A DNA stretch of 64,000 nt from Henckelia pumila (Eukaryota > Streptophyta > Magnoliopsida > Lamiales > Gesneriaceae): the NCBI RefSeq assembly GCF_033568475.1, contig NC_133123.1, forward strand, positions 134,376,242 through 134,440,241, written 5' to 3'. A model generated the notes under the pieces. It was not told the DNA's origin, searched no databases, and saw only the letters and a list, made by a program, of their open reading frames with translations. This document shows, piece after piece, positions 50,755-62,240 of this stretch. Made by a program: the position numbers and the translations under genes. The first letter of the stretch is position 1, and each line of letters opens with the position of its first letter.

Positions 50755-53700
50755 ATGATAAGATCGGGTTTGGGTTTGGGTTTGGGTTTGGGGTTGGGGT
50801 TGGGGGTGGGGGTGGTGTTAGTGGGTACACAAGTTTAAAAATATTTATGTTACAATAGCTTGGTTTTTGAAATATTGAGCATCGATGAATTAAATCGAGT
50901 TTGGTTTTAAAATCAAACGGAAGACACTCATAATAATCCTTCGTAAAAACTGATTAAACAATATTTAAATCATTTGAAATAGCGCAAGTTGAAATACTCA
51001 AAAAAGTTTGGTTGAAGTATTTTATCAAACACTTTATATGCTATTATAAATATATAAAATGCTTTAACAATGCATATTAAAAATAGTAGCAATAAGAAGA
51101 AAATGCAATAAACAAATAGACATGAATTGTTTATAGATGTTCAGAGATTTCAAAGACTCTTACGTCACTTCTTCTTCTTCCTCGAAGGATAGAACTAGAA
51201 AACTTTGATTAATACAACTCATTTGTACAAACTCACTCCAATACTAGAAATGACTCACTACCTATTTTAGAGCTCCTAGCCACTCGATTGTAGGCCGCAA
51301 CCTCACAATCCGCGTAATATTTAACGTCTCTTATGTCAATAATACAAACATAATCTTTAATGTTTTTGTGTTAAGACTCTCACTCAACAATTCTTTCAAA
51401 ATACATCTCTCATATGTGTGTAAGTGAACTCTCTTCAACTGATATACAAAGATTTTGTATAAGGAATAGTGTTCTATAAACTTGGTTTGGTGTGAAGAAG
51501 TTGGTAGTGAACGTAACGCTCATCTTTATTCTCTTTCTTCACGCCTTGGGCTTTGCTATAATTATTGCTAATTTCTTTGTTAGGATCGAAATACGTGTGT
51601 AGATGGGGGTGAATACACAATTAAAAATATTTTGGAGCTAAAATAGCTCGTTCTTGAAATGTTCAAAAATAAACCGAGCACCGATGAATTATACCGAGTT
51701 TGGTTTTTAAACCAAGCGGAATACACTCGAAATAATCCTTCGTAGAAACCGAATAAATATTTTGAAAATCTTTTGAAAGAATGCAAGTTGAAATAATAAA
51801 AATAGTTTGGTTGAAGCATTTTATCAAACACTTTGTATGCAATATTTTGGTGTATGAAAAACACATAAAATGCTTCAATGATGCATACTAAAAATAGTGG
51901 CAATAAGAAATTAAATGCGATAAATAAATAGACACAAATTTGTTTATGGATGTTCGAAGCTCAATCTCCTACGTCACCCATTCTTCCACCTCGGAAGGAT
52001 ACACTAGAAGACTTTGATTTATACAACGCATTTGTACAAACCCAATCCGATTTAGGACTTATCCAATGGCTAAAAAAGAACTCCTAGAACACTTAATTGT
52101 AGGCATCAATCTCACAATCCACATAATGTTTAACGTCTCTTATGCAAAGACTACAAACACAATCTTTAATGTCTTTATTCTAAGACTTTCATTCAACTAA
52201 TCTTTCAAAGCACATCTCTCGTATCATGTGTGTGAGTGATCTCTCTTCAAATGATATTTAACAATATTTGGATGTGGAAGAGTGTTCTATAAAGTAGGTT
52301 TGGTGTAGAGGATTTAACGTTGAAAGCTCATCTCTTCTTCTTATTCCTCGCACCTTGGGCTTGCTCTCATTCTAGCATGTTTTTCTTCTAAATCTGCCCA
52401 TGCTTTTAATTCCCCATTCTCTGCTCTTGTTTTGCCTTGAAAGTGTTGTATTTATATCTCCAAGAATTATATGAACGTTAGATTCAAGAATATGGCCGTT
52501 TGAGATGTTTTTAGACACTTTTTGAAGTTGCAACGGTCATATTTGAGTTCTTGACAATTTTCTAAACTTGAGCTGAATTTACTATTCATCGGACTGGTTT
52601 GACCGATTTGATCTGGTAAAACTCATCTGGTCTCGTCAAACTTTGATCTGGTCTGGTCCGACTTTGATCTGGTCAAACTTTGATTTGGTCTTGATCAATT
52701 GATCTGGTATAGAGCAACTTCGATCTGTTCTTGTTCACTTGATCTAGTCTAGTCATGTTTGATTTGATCTGTTCATTTGATTATAGCTCTTGATACACTG
52801 ATTTCTGGGCAAAGTGATAAACATAAAAGTTGTAGCCCTTTCTCTTGGATTTCCACGAAATCAAGAATCACTCAATTTCAAGTTTGTATGAGAAAGTTAT
52901 ACTCGAAATACTCAATTGTGTCAGAAATTCTGTTCTGCAGAATTTCAGTGCAGAACTCGAAACTTCATCGTGCTTTATCAACTTCTTACACTCCGATTCA
53001 GATTGATCTGGTTGAAGATGATTTGTAGATCATTCTCTTAGCTTAGTAATGTATACTTAATTGTCCCGTTTGGATAAGCGAGCTATAAGTTATAGCCAAA
53101 ATACCAGAGCTGATCATGTTTGATCTGGTACAGTAACGAATGCATCCATCTCGATGTTTCGACCAAATTTTTGCCTAGATAACATCCGAATTAACTGATC
53201 TGGCCTGAAATGTGACTTGTAGATATTTGAGTAATATTTTCAACAGTTTTGGCTTCAAGTCATTTCGATCACTGAGCTATGAGATATGATTGATTTAATC
53301 AATTGCGTTGGCTTGAATAACTTTGAGTTCCAGCTCAAACATTCCAACTTTGATCTACTATCTACAACACTTGATTAAATATGTTAGAAACACAATACCA
53401 AGTTTTTTTTTAATCAAAATCAAGATTGTTTGTGTTTCACAACCCAACATTCTTCAAGCAGGCTGCCCATGCTTTTAATCCCCTCTCAAAAGATTGTGTT
53501 AGATCTTCAATATGTTGTATTTATAGGATCCAAGAATGATATAGCCGTTAGACACAAAAATAGATTCATTGGAAGATTTTTGTATTGTTTCTGGAGCTAA
53601 ACTGATCTTCAAGCTTATCTGAATTTTGGTGCGAAGCTGATCTTGGAGCTCAACCGAACTTTGATGCAAAAATCATCATGAATCTTAATTGAAGTACTGT

Positions 53701-54480
53701 AGCATTTTGGGTATTGTAATAGTTGAGCAAACTTTGTTTGGTATTAGTTTAGCAAGCTTCAATTAGTAGCAGTTGAGTAAGCTAAACTAAATTGCAAAAC
53801 TGGAAGCTGTTTGGCATGATCTATTGATATTTGGGCAAAGCAATGAACATAAAAGTTGTAGTTCTTTGTTTTGGCTTTCCAAATCATCAAGAATAATTGA
53901 ATTCGGATTTTATATGGGAGAGATATGTTCGAAATTTTAGACCGTGTCAGAAATTCTTCTTTGCACAATTTCAGTCCGAACTAGAAATTCAATGCAGTTT
54001 AACAGCTTCTTATGCTCCGATTAAAACTTCAACTTGTGAATATGATTTGTATATCATTGTCTTAGCTTTTCAACGCATGATGAATCATTCCATTTAGATA
54101 ACTGAGCTGCCAGATATGGCCACAATACCAGAACTGCTCGAAGTAAACAAATTATGTTTTCTGCTCAATTGATCCAATTCATTTTGATCTTGCGATGTTA
54201 GTTTGATCTAGATAACATCTGTTTTTGCTCAAATGACATGAAATATAATATGTTCAAAATTGAGTTTTCTATGCATTAATTATGATGGATAATCGTTTTC
54301 ATCAATGAGCTGCGAGATATCATCGAAACACTAAGCTCGCCAGAAATTCAGTTTAGCTAAATTTCATTTTTGGCTTCCATCTTGAGTTTAACTTCACACT
54401 AGAACAAATATATTATAAATATAATAATAAATTTTATTATTATCAAAATCAAGATTGCTTATGTTTCACAACCAAAAAAA
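50755..54480 (+). mobile_element. Old LTR (copy B), split by a nested solo LTR
   Basis: 50755-51577 and 53456-54480 match the two halves of solo LTR A (51578-53450), so they formed one LTR before A inserted. Its ends are degraded and no TSD is clear. The left end has a G-rich (GGGTTT)n-like run at 50765-50815. Confidence 0.65.
51578..53450 (+). mobile_element. Nested solo LTR A, 1.87 kb
   Basis: Starts TGTTAGGATCG and ends CACAACCCAACA, flanked by perfect 5-bp TSD TTCTT (51573-51577, 53451-53455). No internal domain remains, so this is a solo LTR from LTR-LTR recombination. A degenerate minisatellite of 'tttgatctggtc' occupies about 52600-52780. Lineage not assigned. Confidence 0.82.
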
Positions 54481-54801
54481 AAAAGCAAGAGTTTAGAGTA
54501 ATATTAAGATTTGCTTGTATTTGACTATGATCAAATAATTAAGACACATATAGTATTATTTGGTTGTGTTTACTTGTTATAATAAACATATGATTATATT
54601 AATAATCTTATCAATCTCAAGTTTACTTGCTTTTTTAAGGCTCATATTAACTCATAAAGTTCATCCATATTTACCTAATTTAAACTTTAAACTTTGACGA
54701 TTTATCACAAATAAAATGTGTGATAAATAATCATCTTTAACTAACAATATTTTTTTTCAACTGAAAAAATTACATTAGTATCTTTACTTCCAAAAACGAT
54801 A

Positions 54802-55043
54802 CTCCCTATGTTCCAATTATATAGTCCACTTTTTTTGTTTGTTCCAAATATATAGTCATATACCATATTTAATAATATTTTTTTTACACTCATTTACTAA
54901 TATAACTACACCTTTAAAATTGTGGACTCATTTTTAATACATTAAATACGGATAAAATAAGAAATTTGTTAACGTTTGTTTTTCCAATGATTTTTTTCAA
55001 TATGTGTGAAAAAAATAGGACTATATAATCGAAACGGATGGAG
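54802..55043. mobile_element. Stowaway MITE, 242 bp
   Basis: TIRs CTCCCTATGTTCC and, inverted, CTCCATCCGTTTC are flanked by TA (54800-54801, 55044-55045), as in Tc1/mariner-derived Stowaways. Confidence 0.8.
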
Positions 55044-55335
55044 TATATGAAAACCCCATTTAAAAAAATTATAAAACATGAATAGAAATTAAAAATACTT
55101 AGAAACATATTTAATACATTTTATTTGATTTTAATATATGAAAAATACATTTAAAAATTATAAATATGAATAAAAAATATAATAATTTAAGATATGATTA
55201 ATACATTTAATAGGATTTTATCGTATTCATGGAAAACTTTTTTTTACTCAATTTATCAATTTTTATTTTTAAAAATAAATAATATTTACACTCAATATTT
55301 TAGTCAATGAAAATAATTTACATGTGGACTAATAA

Positions 55336-57619
55336 TGTAAGGTCCGAGATTATTTAATTTTAATGTTAAAATATTTGATTTGAGAATATTTAGAGTTTAG
55401 AATTAAATTCTAATATTTTTAAATTATTTAGAATTGAAATTGAATTAAATCGCTTGTTCGGGAACTGATTTGCAATTATGCCAAAGTTCAGGGACTAAAC
55501 TGCAATTTGGATTATATATATCTTCCTCCACCATTATTAATCAGATTTGTACGTGAAAAAGAAAGAGAAACCAGAAATCTTACCCCACGCCATTTTCAGT
55601 TGCTTGAAGCTTCTATTTCTCGCAATCCGGCCGTCAAAATTCAGAGTTGAATATATATCTGCGATCACCTCGTCGAGAGCTACGTTTTGGTACAAATTTT
55701 CTTTAATTCTATCATACTTTATTTTTAATTTGAAGATGGAATTTTGTTATTATTGATAATACATGTGATTGAGCTAGCCAAGATTGTGTATTCGAAGACG
55801 GATTGGGGAAAGATCGTCGATTTGATTTGTTGTGAATTTTTGAAGAAATATTTGAAATTTTCAATTCTGAATTATGGTTTGGACGTGTATATACATGCTG
55901 ATATATGTTTGGTGTGAGATGGAAAAGGATTTATATGTTGTTATATTTGAGTTTTGGTTGCCGATTTATAGCAGTTACGCTGCCAGTTTGAGAATTGTTA
56001 GATTGTACCATGGCTTGAATTGTGGTTGAACATTGTTATTATGTTTTTGTATCAATCATTTCAAATTTGATAAAAGACTATTGAGCTTGGGAATTCAGCC
56101 TTCGAACCGAGAAAGATTTCAAGCAAGGTTTGAAGCCATTTTCACTTGAATATTGAATTGTGAACATGAGCAAAATTTTGATATAAGGTCATTGATGTAA
56201 TGTTTCAGATTTGAAGCACTTTTAGAATCAAGATTGAAAGGTATAAATTGACAGCAAATCCATATGGGATAGAACACTCGAGATATATATGATTCTCGAG
56301 TATTTTCTTTTGAAATCAAATACTTATTTGCTCTTGAATGTTTATGTGCCTTTTGTGATTTAGTTATCACTTGATGCTTTGATTGATTACGTGATTATAT
56401 GTTCAAGATGTTTTACAGATTTGTATGATTTAATACATCAAGATTATGTTGCATTCATCTTGAACCCTAACCTAAGAAGCATATATAGGGTCGAATGACC
56501 TAGATTGCATATGACGTTTTGAGGACTTTAGTTGAGTGACACGGAAGATAGATTCACTTCCAGAGCTAGTTGACTCACTATAGTTGCACCAAAGTCAGGG
56601 AAATTAAGATACTTGACGCCACCTCGATTGGGAGAGTTGGTGATTTGATTGATATTTTATTCCCCGGGATCCCAAGAAATAAGATTTTATTGATATCAGA
56701 TTTGATCGCCTATTCTTGAAACATGCATTGCATTCATGATTATGATATTTCATGTTCTGTTGTTTATACTGGGAATTATGTTCTCACCGGAGTTATCCGG
56801 CTATTGATGTGTTTTGTATGTGTGTATGGCAATAGGTGGGGCAGGATCAAGTCAGAGAAGACCGGGATAGATCAAGATCGAGATTGGCATGTGGTGATTC
56901 GGGTTATAGTAGATGATGTACTATATGGTTTTATCAAATATGTTATAGGACAAGAAGTTTTGTATTTATGTTGTTGTATATGTTTGATATTAGCCGAACC
57001 ATGTAGTGTTTAATGTTTTACTCGTTTAGCGCACGTTTATGCTAGATATCTCATGTATTCTAGATAATTTGACAGATGTTTGAATACATGTAAATTATGT
57101 AGTATCATGTTGAGCAGTTTAAATGATAGATTGTACATTTTTTTTCAGATTTGAAATGTTCTTAATGCTGATTTTTATAGCAGAGCATGGACCCTGTACA
57201 TGCCTCCGTGCATGGGTCCTGTACTCTCGCATTTGCAATTTTTCGAAGAAAAGCAAGGCACAGACCCCGTGCATACATCCGTGCCAGGGTCCGTGTGATT
57301 TCGGATGGAGGCATAAACTTGGAGAATTTTAAATGCTGTGCACGGACCTGGGCACAGAGGGTGCACAGGGTCCGTGTAGAAAACAGAAACTTGGGATTTT
57401 TGTGTATTGATTAGCACGGACCTGGACTTGGAGGTGGCACGGAGTCCGTGTACTTTGCAGCCTAGAAATGTGCCTACAGGTTAATGCACGGACCTGTGCA
57501 CAAAGTCCTTGTATATTAAAAAAAAATTCATGCTTTGATTATATTGACTCAAATTTGATCCAATCATGTTTATAGATTAATTTGTCCTAAGATAAGATTA
57601 GCAACCCGAGGTCCTCACA
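55336..57619 (+). mobile_element. Solo LTR of a Tekay-related element, 2.28 kb
   Basis: TGTAAGGTCC...GAGGTCCTCACA is flanked by TSD AATAA (55331-55335, 57620-57624). It shares blocks with the Tekay LTRs, including CCGGAGTTATCCGG (56781-56806), but is clearly a different subfamily. A five-unit inverted-repeat array occupies 57184-57515. Confidence 0.85.
57184..57515. repeat. Five-unit inverted-repeat array in the solo LTR
   Basis: Units near 57186, 57259, 57339, 57414 and 57486 each pair a GCACGGACC-type arm with a GGTCCGTG-type arm. Spacing is 72-80 bp. Confidence 0.85.
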
Positions 57620-58019
57620 AATAATAATTTACATTCTTCAATAAAGATCACAATCTCAATTTTACGAATAAAAATTAAAAATAAAATTATATATTATAAG
57701 CAAAGAACAAAATTATAACTTGTCTCTTAATCATAATTTTAATCACAAATTGATCAATCAAAGCAAACATGTTACTATTTATCACATTTCATTGTTCATT
57801 TTTATTTTATTAATTGACAAAAGTATCCCTTGATATTGATTTCTTTTAAGTTTTAAATAATATTAAAGATTTTTTTTAAAAAAATTAATGTTTTTTCCAT
57901 TCTATTTTGACAACAAATTTAATTTAATGCAGAATTCCAAATAATATTCAATGCAAAAAATCATTAATAAAAGTTGGGCGCGAGCATTAAATGATGAAAA
58001 ATGGAGCTTTAGCAAATTA

Positions 58020-58379
58020 CTCCCCCGTTCAAATACATAGTCTTACTTTTTTTGGACAGATTAAGGTAGTTTTTGCAACCTCTAAAAATAAGTGATTATA
58101 GAGATTCTCTTCACAAATTTGTTAATAGAAACTCCATAATTACTTATTTTTTTGAGTTCACAAACACTACCTAAGAAAAAATTATTGGAAAAGCAAATCT
58201 TATACAAACTCTTTATTTTATCTCTATTTAATGTATTAACAATGATTGCACAAATTTCAAGGTATAATTATTAAGGGTATAAAGTAAAAGAGTGTAAAAA
58301 ATATTACTAAATATGGTATATGACTATATATTTGATACAAAAAAAGAAAACCTGGACTATATATTTGAGAAGGAGAGAG
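58020..58379. mobile_element. Stowaway MITE with nested Tourist
   Basis: CTCCCCCGTTC and, inverted, CTCTCTCCTTCTC ends are bordered by TA. A 107-bp Tourist MITE (58065-58171, TSD TAA, ends GGTAGT) sits inside. Confidence 0.75.
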
Positions 58380-58707
58380 TATGATTTTACTGTCTAAAGT
58401 GTTGAGGTGATGAATAGAAAAAAAAAATTAACGGGTGTCCAAAAATTTCTCGCTTTAGTACGCAGATAAAGTTAATCAAGTAATATAGATATGTAATATG
58501 AGTGGTAAAAAAATATATTGGACAATGTTATTTATGTGATATACTTAGTTATATAAAGTTTGGTATTTAGATTTAAGTAGTGATTGAGAGAGCTTATAAG
58601 AAACACTTATTAGCTTTTTTTAACAAAATTTTCAAATAATGAGTTACGTTACGTACGCAATAATGATTATTTTGTCATTCACAATTTCACGTCAAGCATG
58701 AATAAAT

Positions 58708-58910
58708 TTTGAATAAATATTTTTTTGGTATATTAAATTTTCCATGTTTTGCTTTTGGTCCATTAACTTTTCTGATGTGAGTTTTGGTACGTATATAGTT
58801 GGACTAAAAATCACTGAAAATGAAAAGTTTGTGTACCAAACCCACATTAGAAAAGCTAATGGACCAAAACCAAAACATGGACAAGTTAATGGACCAAAAA
58901 ATTATTTTCC
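58708..58910. mobile_element. Foldback MITE built on 'ttttggtccattaac'
   Basis: Arms of 'ggtccattaactt' and its inverse flank a short core. Shortened relative to the copy at 61438-61734; the middle copy of the block lacks it. Confidence 0.6.
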
Positions 58911-59420
58911 CTAAATAATACATATATAAATAATACAATGCAATAAAAATTAAATAAGAAATTATTAGTTAATATAATATTAGATTTGATTGATAGATTA
59001 TTGATTAGATTGATTAAATTTTATATAAAAATGATAATTTATAATTTTGTCATTTTAACAATAAATAAAATATAAATAATATATTTATAAGGGGTAAAAT
59101 ATTAATTTAAATACAATGATTTGATTGAAGTAAGATAAATTATTAATGATTTGATTGATGTAAAATTAATAATTATTAGATGGATAAATAATATGAGGAT
59201 AAGAACACAAGATTGAATGAGATAAGTTATATATACATAAATTAATAATAACATAGTCTACCAAACGATACATGAATAAATAACATGAAGAAAAAAAATT
59301 GAAGGAGATAAGTTATACATAGATTAATAACATAGTGTAGCAAACGTACATGAATAAATTCATCAAGTTTCACCCTTGGTTATATAATTTTTTTTACCCA
59401 TGCATCATGTATCGCGAGAA

Positions 59421-60050
59421 GTAGTGATTGAGAGAGCTTCTAGGAAGCACTTCTCAGCTTTTCTTTAACAATTAAATAATGAGTTACATTACGTACGCAG
59501 TAATGATTATTTTTTCATTCACAATTTCACATCAAGCATAAATAAATAATCCATAAATAAATAATATAATGCAATAAAAATTAAATAAAAAATGATAGTT
59601 AATATAGTATTAATGGATTTGATTGATAGTTTATTGATTAGATTGATTAAATTTTATAAAAAATGATAAATTACAATTCTGTCCTTTTAACAATAAATAA
59701 AACAAAATATAAATAATATTATTTATAAGAGGTAAAATATATCTTAATTTAAATTTAATGATTTGATTGAAGTAAGATAAATTATTAATGATTAGATTGA
59801 TGAAAAATTAATAATTAATAAATGTATAAATAATATGAAGATAAAAACGCGAAATTGAATGAGATAAATGATACATAGATTAATAATAACATAGTCTACC
59901 AAACGATACATGAATAAATAATTTGAAGAGAAGAACTTGAAGAAGATAAGTTATATATAGATTAATAATATAGTGTACCAAACGGTACGTGAATAAATTC
60001 ATCAAGATTCACCCTTGGTTATATCACTTTTTTTACCCTGCACCATACAT
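59421..60050. repeat. Segmental duplication, middle partial copy
   Basis: Matches 58579-59375 and 61296-62235 but lacks the 'ggtccattaac' MITE, so it shows the empty site. Confidence 0.8.
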
Positions 60051-60075
60051 ACATGTAGTAGCTAGGTAGCTACAA

Positions 60076-60516
60076 TCATGGCCAATCATACTTTTTGGCT
60101 AAATCACTTTCAGGAGGATAGTATCCCGAGAAGTAGATACCATCTGCCCTAACCTCATAATAGCATTTACCATTTACGCATCGGATATCAGGCCAATCAA
60201 AATTGTAAGCGTCGAAAGCGAAACTCTTTTGATTCCACCAAAGATGACAGAAGAATAGCGTAGCAAAAGGATTCTTGCAGAAGGTGAAATCATACATTTG
60301 ATTTATCGCAACTGTCCGGTTTCCTAGATCGTCGTTCTTTGATTGGCAACGAACGGCTAATGGCGGGGATGTCGGAGGAAGCTTGTTTACTACATAGACA
60401 TGATACTTTACGACCAAAAAACAAGTCTTTTTTATCGATCGAGTGTAGCTTGTTCCATGAAGACCGGTTGAAATAATAAGGAATAGTAATATATAGTTAA
60501 TGGTAGTATGATTCAT
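60076..60516 (-). CDS. S-protein homologue (SPH), secreted
   Basis: A single-exon 146-residue ORF. The ATG at 60516-60514 is used rather than the GTG further upstream. Residues 1-21 or so (ending IISTGLHG) form a signal peptide. The mature protein shows the plant self-incompatibility S1 fold signature: YHVYVVNKLPP near the start, LAVRCQSKNDDLG, FTFCKNPFATLFFCHLWW, CYYEVRADGIYF. Conserved cysteines are present. Family members are small secreted proteins; the poppy member is the stigmatic S determinant, but most plant SPHs have no known role. The length fits the family and no defect is seen. Confidence 0.92.
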   Translation of the reverse strand: MNHTTINYILLFLIISTGLHGTSYTRSIKKTCFLVVKYHVYVVNKLPPTSPPLAVRCQSKNDDLGNRTVAINQMYDFTFCKNPFATLFFCHLWWNQKSFAFDAYNFDWPDIRCVNGKCYYEVRADGIYFSGYYPPESDLAKKYDWP

Positions 60517-60582
60517 GACTTGCACTTAATCGATAGAGAGACGTACAAGGGTTTTAATTTTCTATTCGAATTTTGAAGGTGG

Positions 60583-60601
60583 ATTATATATATATATATA
60601 G
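60583..60601 (-). promoter_or_regulatory. TATA-rich promoter element of the SPH gene
   Basis: A (TA)n run about 70-85 bp before the ATG could act as the TATA box. Duplication copy 2 begins right behind it at 60604, so the distal promoter derives from the duplicated block. Confidence 0.45.
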
Positions 60602-60735
60602 TTAATGTTTTTTCCATTCTATTTTGACAACAAATTTAATTTAATGCAGAATTCCAAATAATATTCAATACAAAAAATCATTAATAAAAGTTGGGCGCAG
60701 CATTAAATGATGAAACGTGGAGCTTTAGCAAATTA

Positions 60736-61101
60736 CTCTCTCGTTCCAAATACATATTATTACTTTTTTCGCACAGATTAAGGTAGTGTTTGCAACCTAT
60801 AAAAATAAGTGATTATAGAAATTTTCTTCACAATTGAATTTATTAAGAGAAAATTTACATACTCACTTATTTTTAGAGTTCGCAAATACTACCTAAGAAA
60901 AAATTATTGGAAAAGCAAATCTTATACTAACTTCTTATTTTATCTCTAATTAATGTATTAAAAATGATTGCACAATTTTCAATGTGTAATTAATAAGGGT
61001 ATTAGTAAGAGTTTTAAAAATATTATTAAATATGGTATATGACTATATATTTGATACAAACAAAAAAAAAAACCTGGACTATATATTTGAGACGGAGAGA
61101 G
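60736..61101. mobile_element. Stowaway MITE with nested Tourist, second copy
   Basis: Counterpart of 58020-58379. The Tourist is at 60782-60893 with TSD TAA. TA borders the Stowaway. Confidence 0.75.
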
Positions 61102-61437
61102 TATGATTTTACTGTCTAAAGTGTTGGGGAGATGAATAGATAAAAAAAATTTAATGGACATCCAAAAATTTCTCGCTTTAGTACGCAGATAAAGATAATC
61201 AAATAATATAGATATGTAATATGTGTGGTAAAAAAATATATTGGATAAAGTTATTTATGTGTATAATTACTTATATAAAGTTTGGTATTTAGATTTAAGT
61301 AGTGATTGAGAGAGCTTCTAGGAAATACTTAATTAGTTTTTCCTTAACAAAATTTTCAAATAATGAGTTACGTTACGTACGTAGTAATGATTATTTTGTA
61401 ATTCACAATTTCACATCAAGCATGAATAAATCCTAAA

Positions 61438-61734
61438 GAAGAAATATTTTTTTGGTCCATTAACTTGTCCATATTTTGGTTTTGGTCCATTAACTTTTCT
61501 GGTATGGGTTTTGGTACACTAACATTTTATTTTCAGTAATTTTTGGTCCAACTGCATACGCGTCAGCTTCTGATTGGTCCACGTCATTATTTTGGACCAA
61601 CAGAATTTGACACGTATGCAGTTGAACCAAAAATTACTGAAAATAAAAAAGTTAGTGTACCAAAACCCACATCAAAAAAGTTAATGGATCAAAACCAAAA
61701 CATGGACAAGTTAATGGACCAAAAAATTTATTTT
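61438..61734. mobile_element. Foldback MITE, ~297 bp
   Basis: Inverted arms begin with AAATA/TAAATTTTTTGGTCC-type sequence. TCCTAAA flanks both ends (61431-61437, 61735-61741). Likely a non-autonomous MULE; the 65-codon frame across it is not a gene. Confidence 0.65.
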
Positions 61735-62033
61735 TCCTAAAAATACATAGATAAATAATATAATGCAATAATAACTAAATAAAAAATGATTAGTTAATAT
61801 AATATTGGATTTGATTGATATATTATTGATTAGATTGATTAAATTTTATATAAAATGATAAATTATAATTTTGTCATTTTAACAATAAATAAAATATAAA
61901 TAATATTATTTATAAGGGGTAAAATATCAATTTAAATTCAATGATTTGATTGAAGTAAGATAAATTATTAATGATTTGATTGATGTAAAATTAATAATTA
62001 TAGATGAATAATATGATGATAAGAACGCAAGAT

Positions 62034-62189
<156 letters not shown>

Positions 62190-62240
62190 TAGTCTATCAA
62201 ACGATACATGCATGAATAAATAATATGAAGAGAAGAAATA

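Larger units (their letters stand above)
57885..59375. repeat. Segmental duplication, copy 1
   Basis: Collinear with 60604-62235. The right part (58579-59375) is also repeated at 59421-60050. No gene is inside. 57625-57884 is plain AT-rich DNA. Confidence 0.85.

Noticed and set aside
50765..50815. Interstitial telomere
   Set aside because: The plant telomere repeat is TTTAGGG; here units lack the A and vary in G number.
57123..57414. Cys/Arg-rich frames over the hairpin array
   Set aside because: They arise from reiterated CACGGACC/GGTCCGTG stems on both strands.
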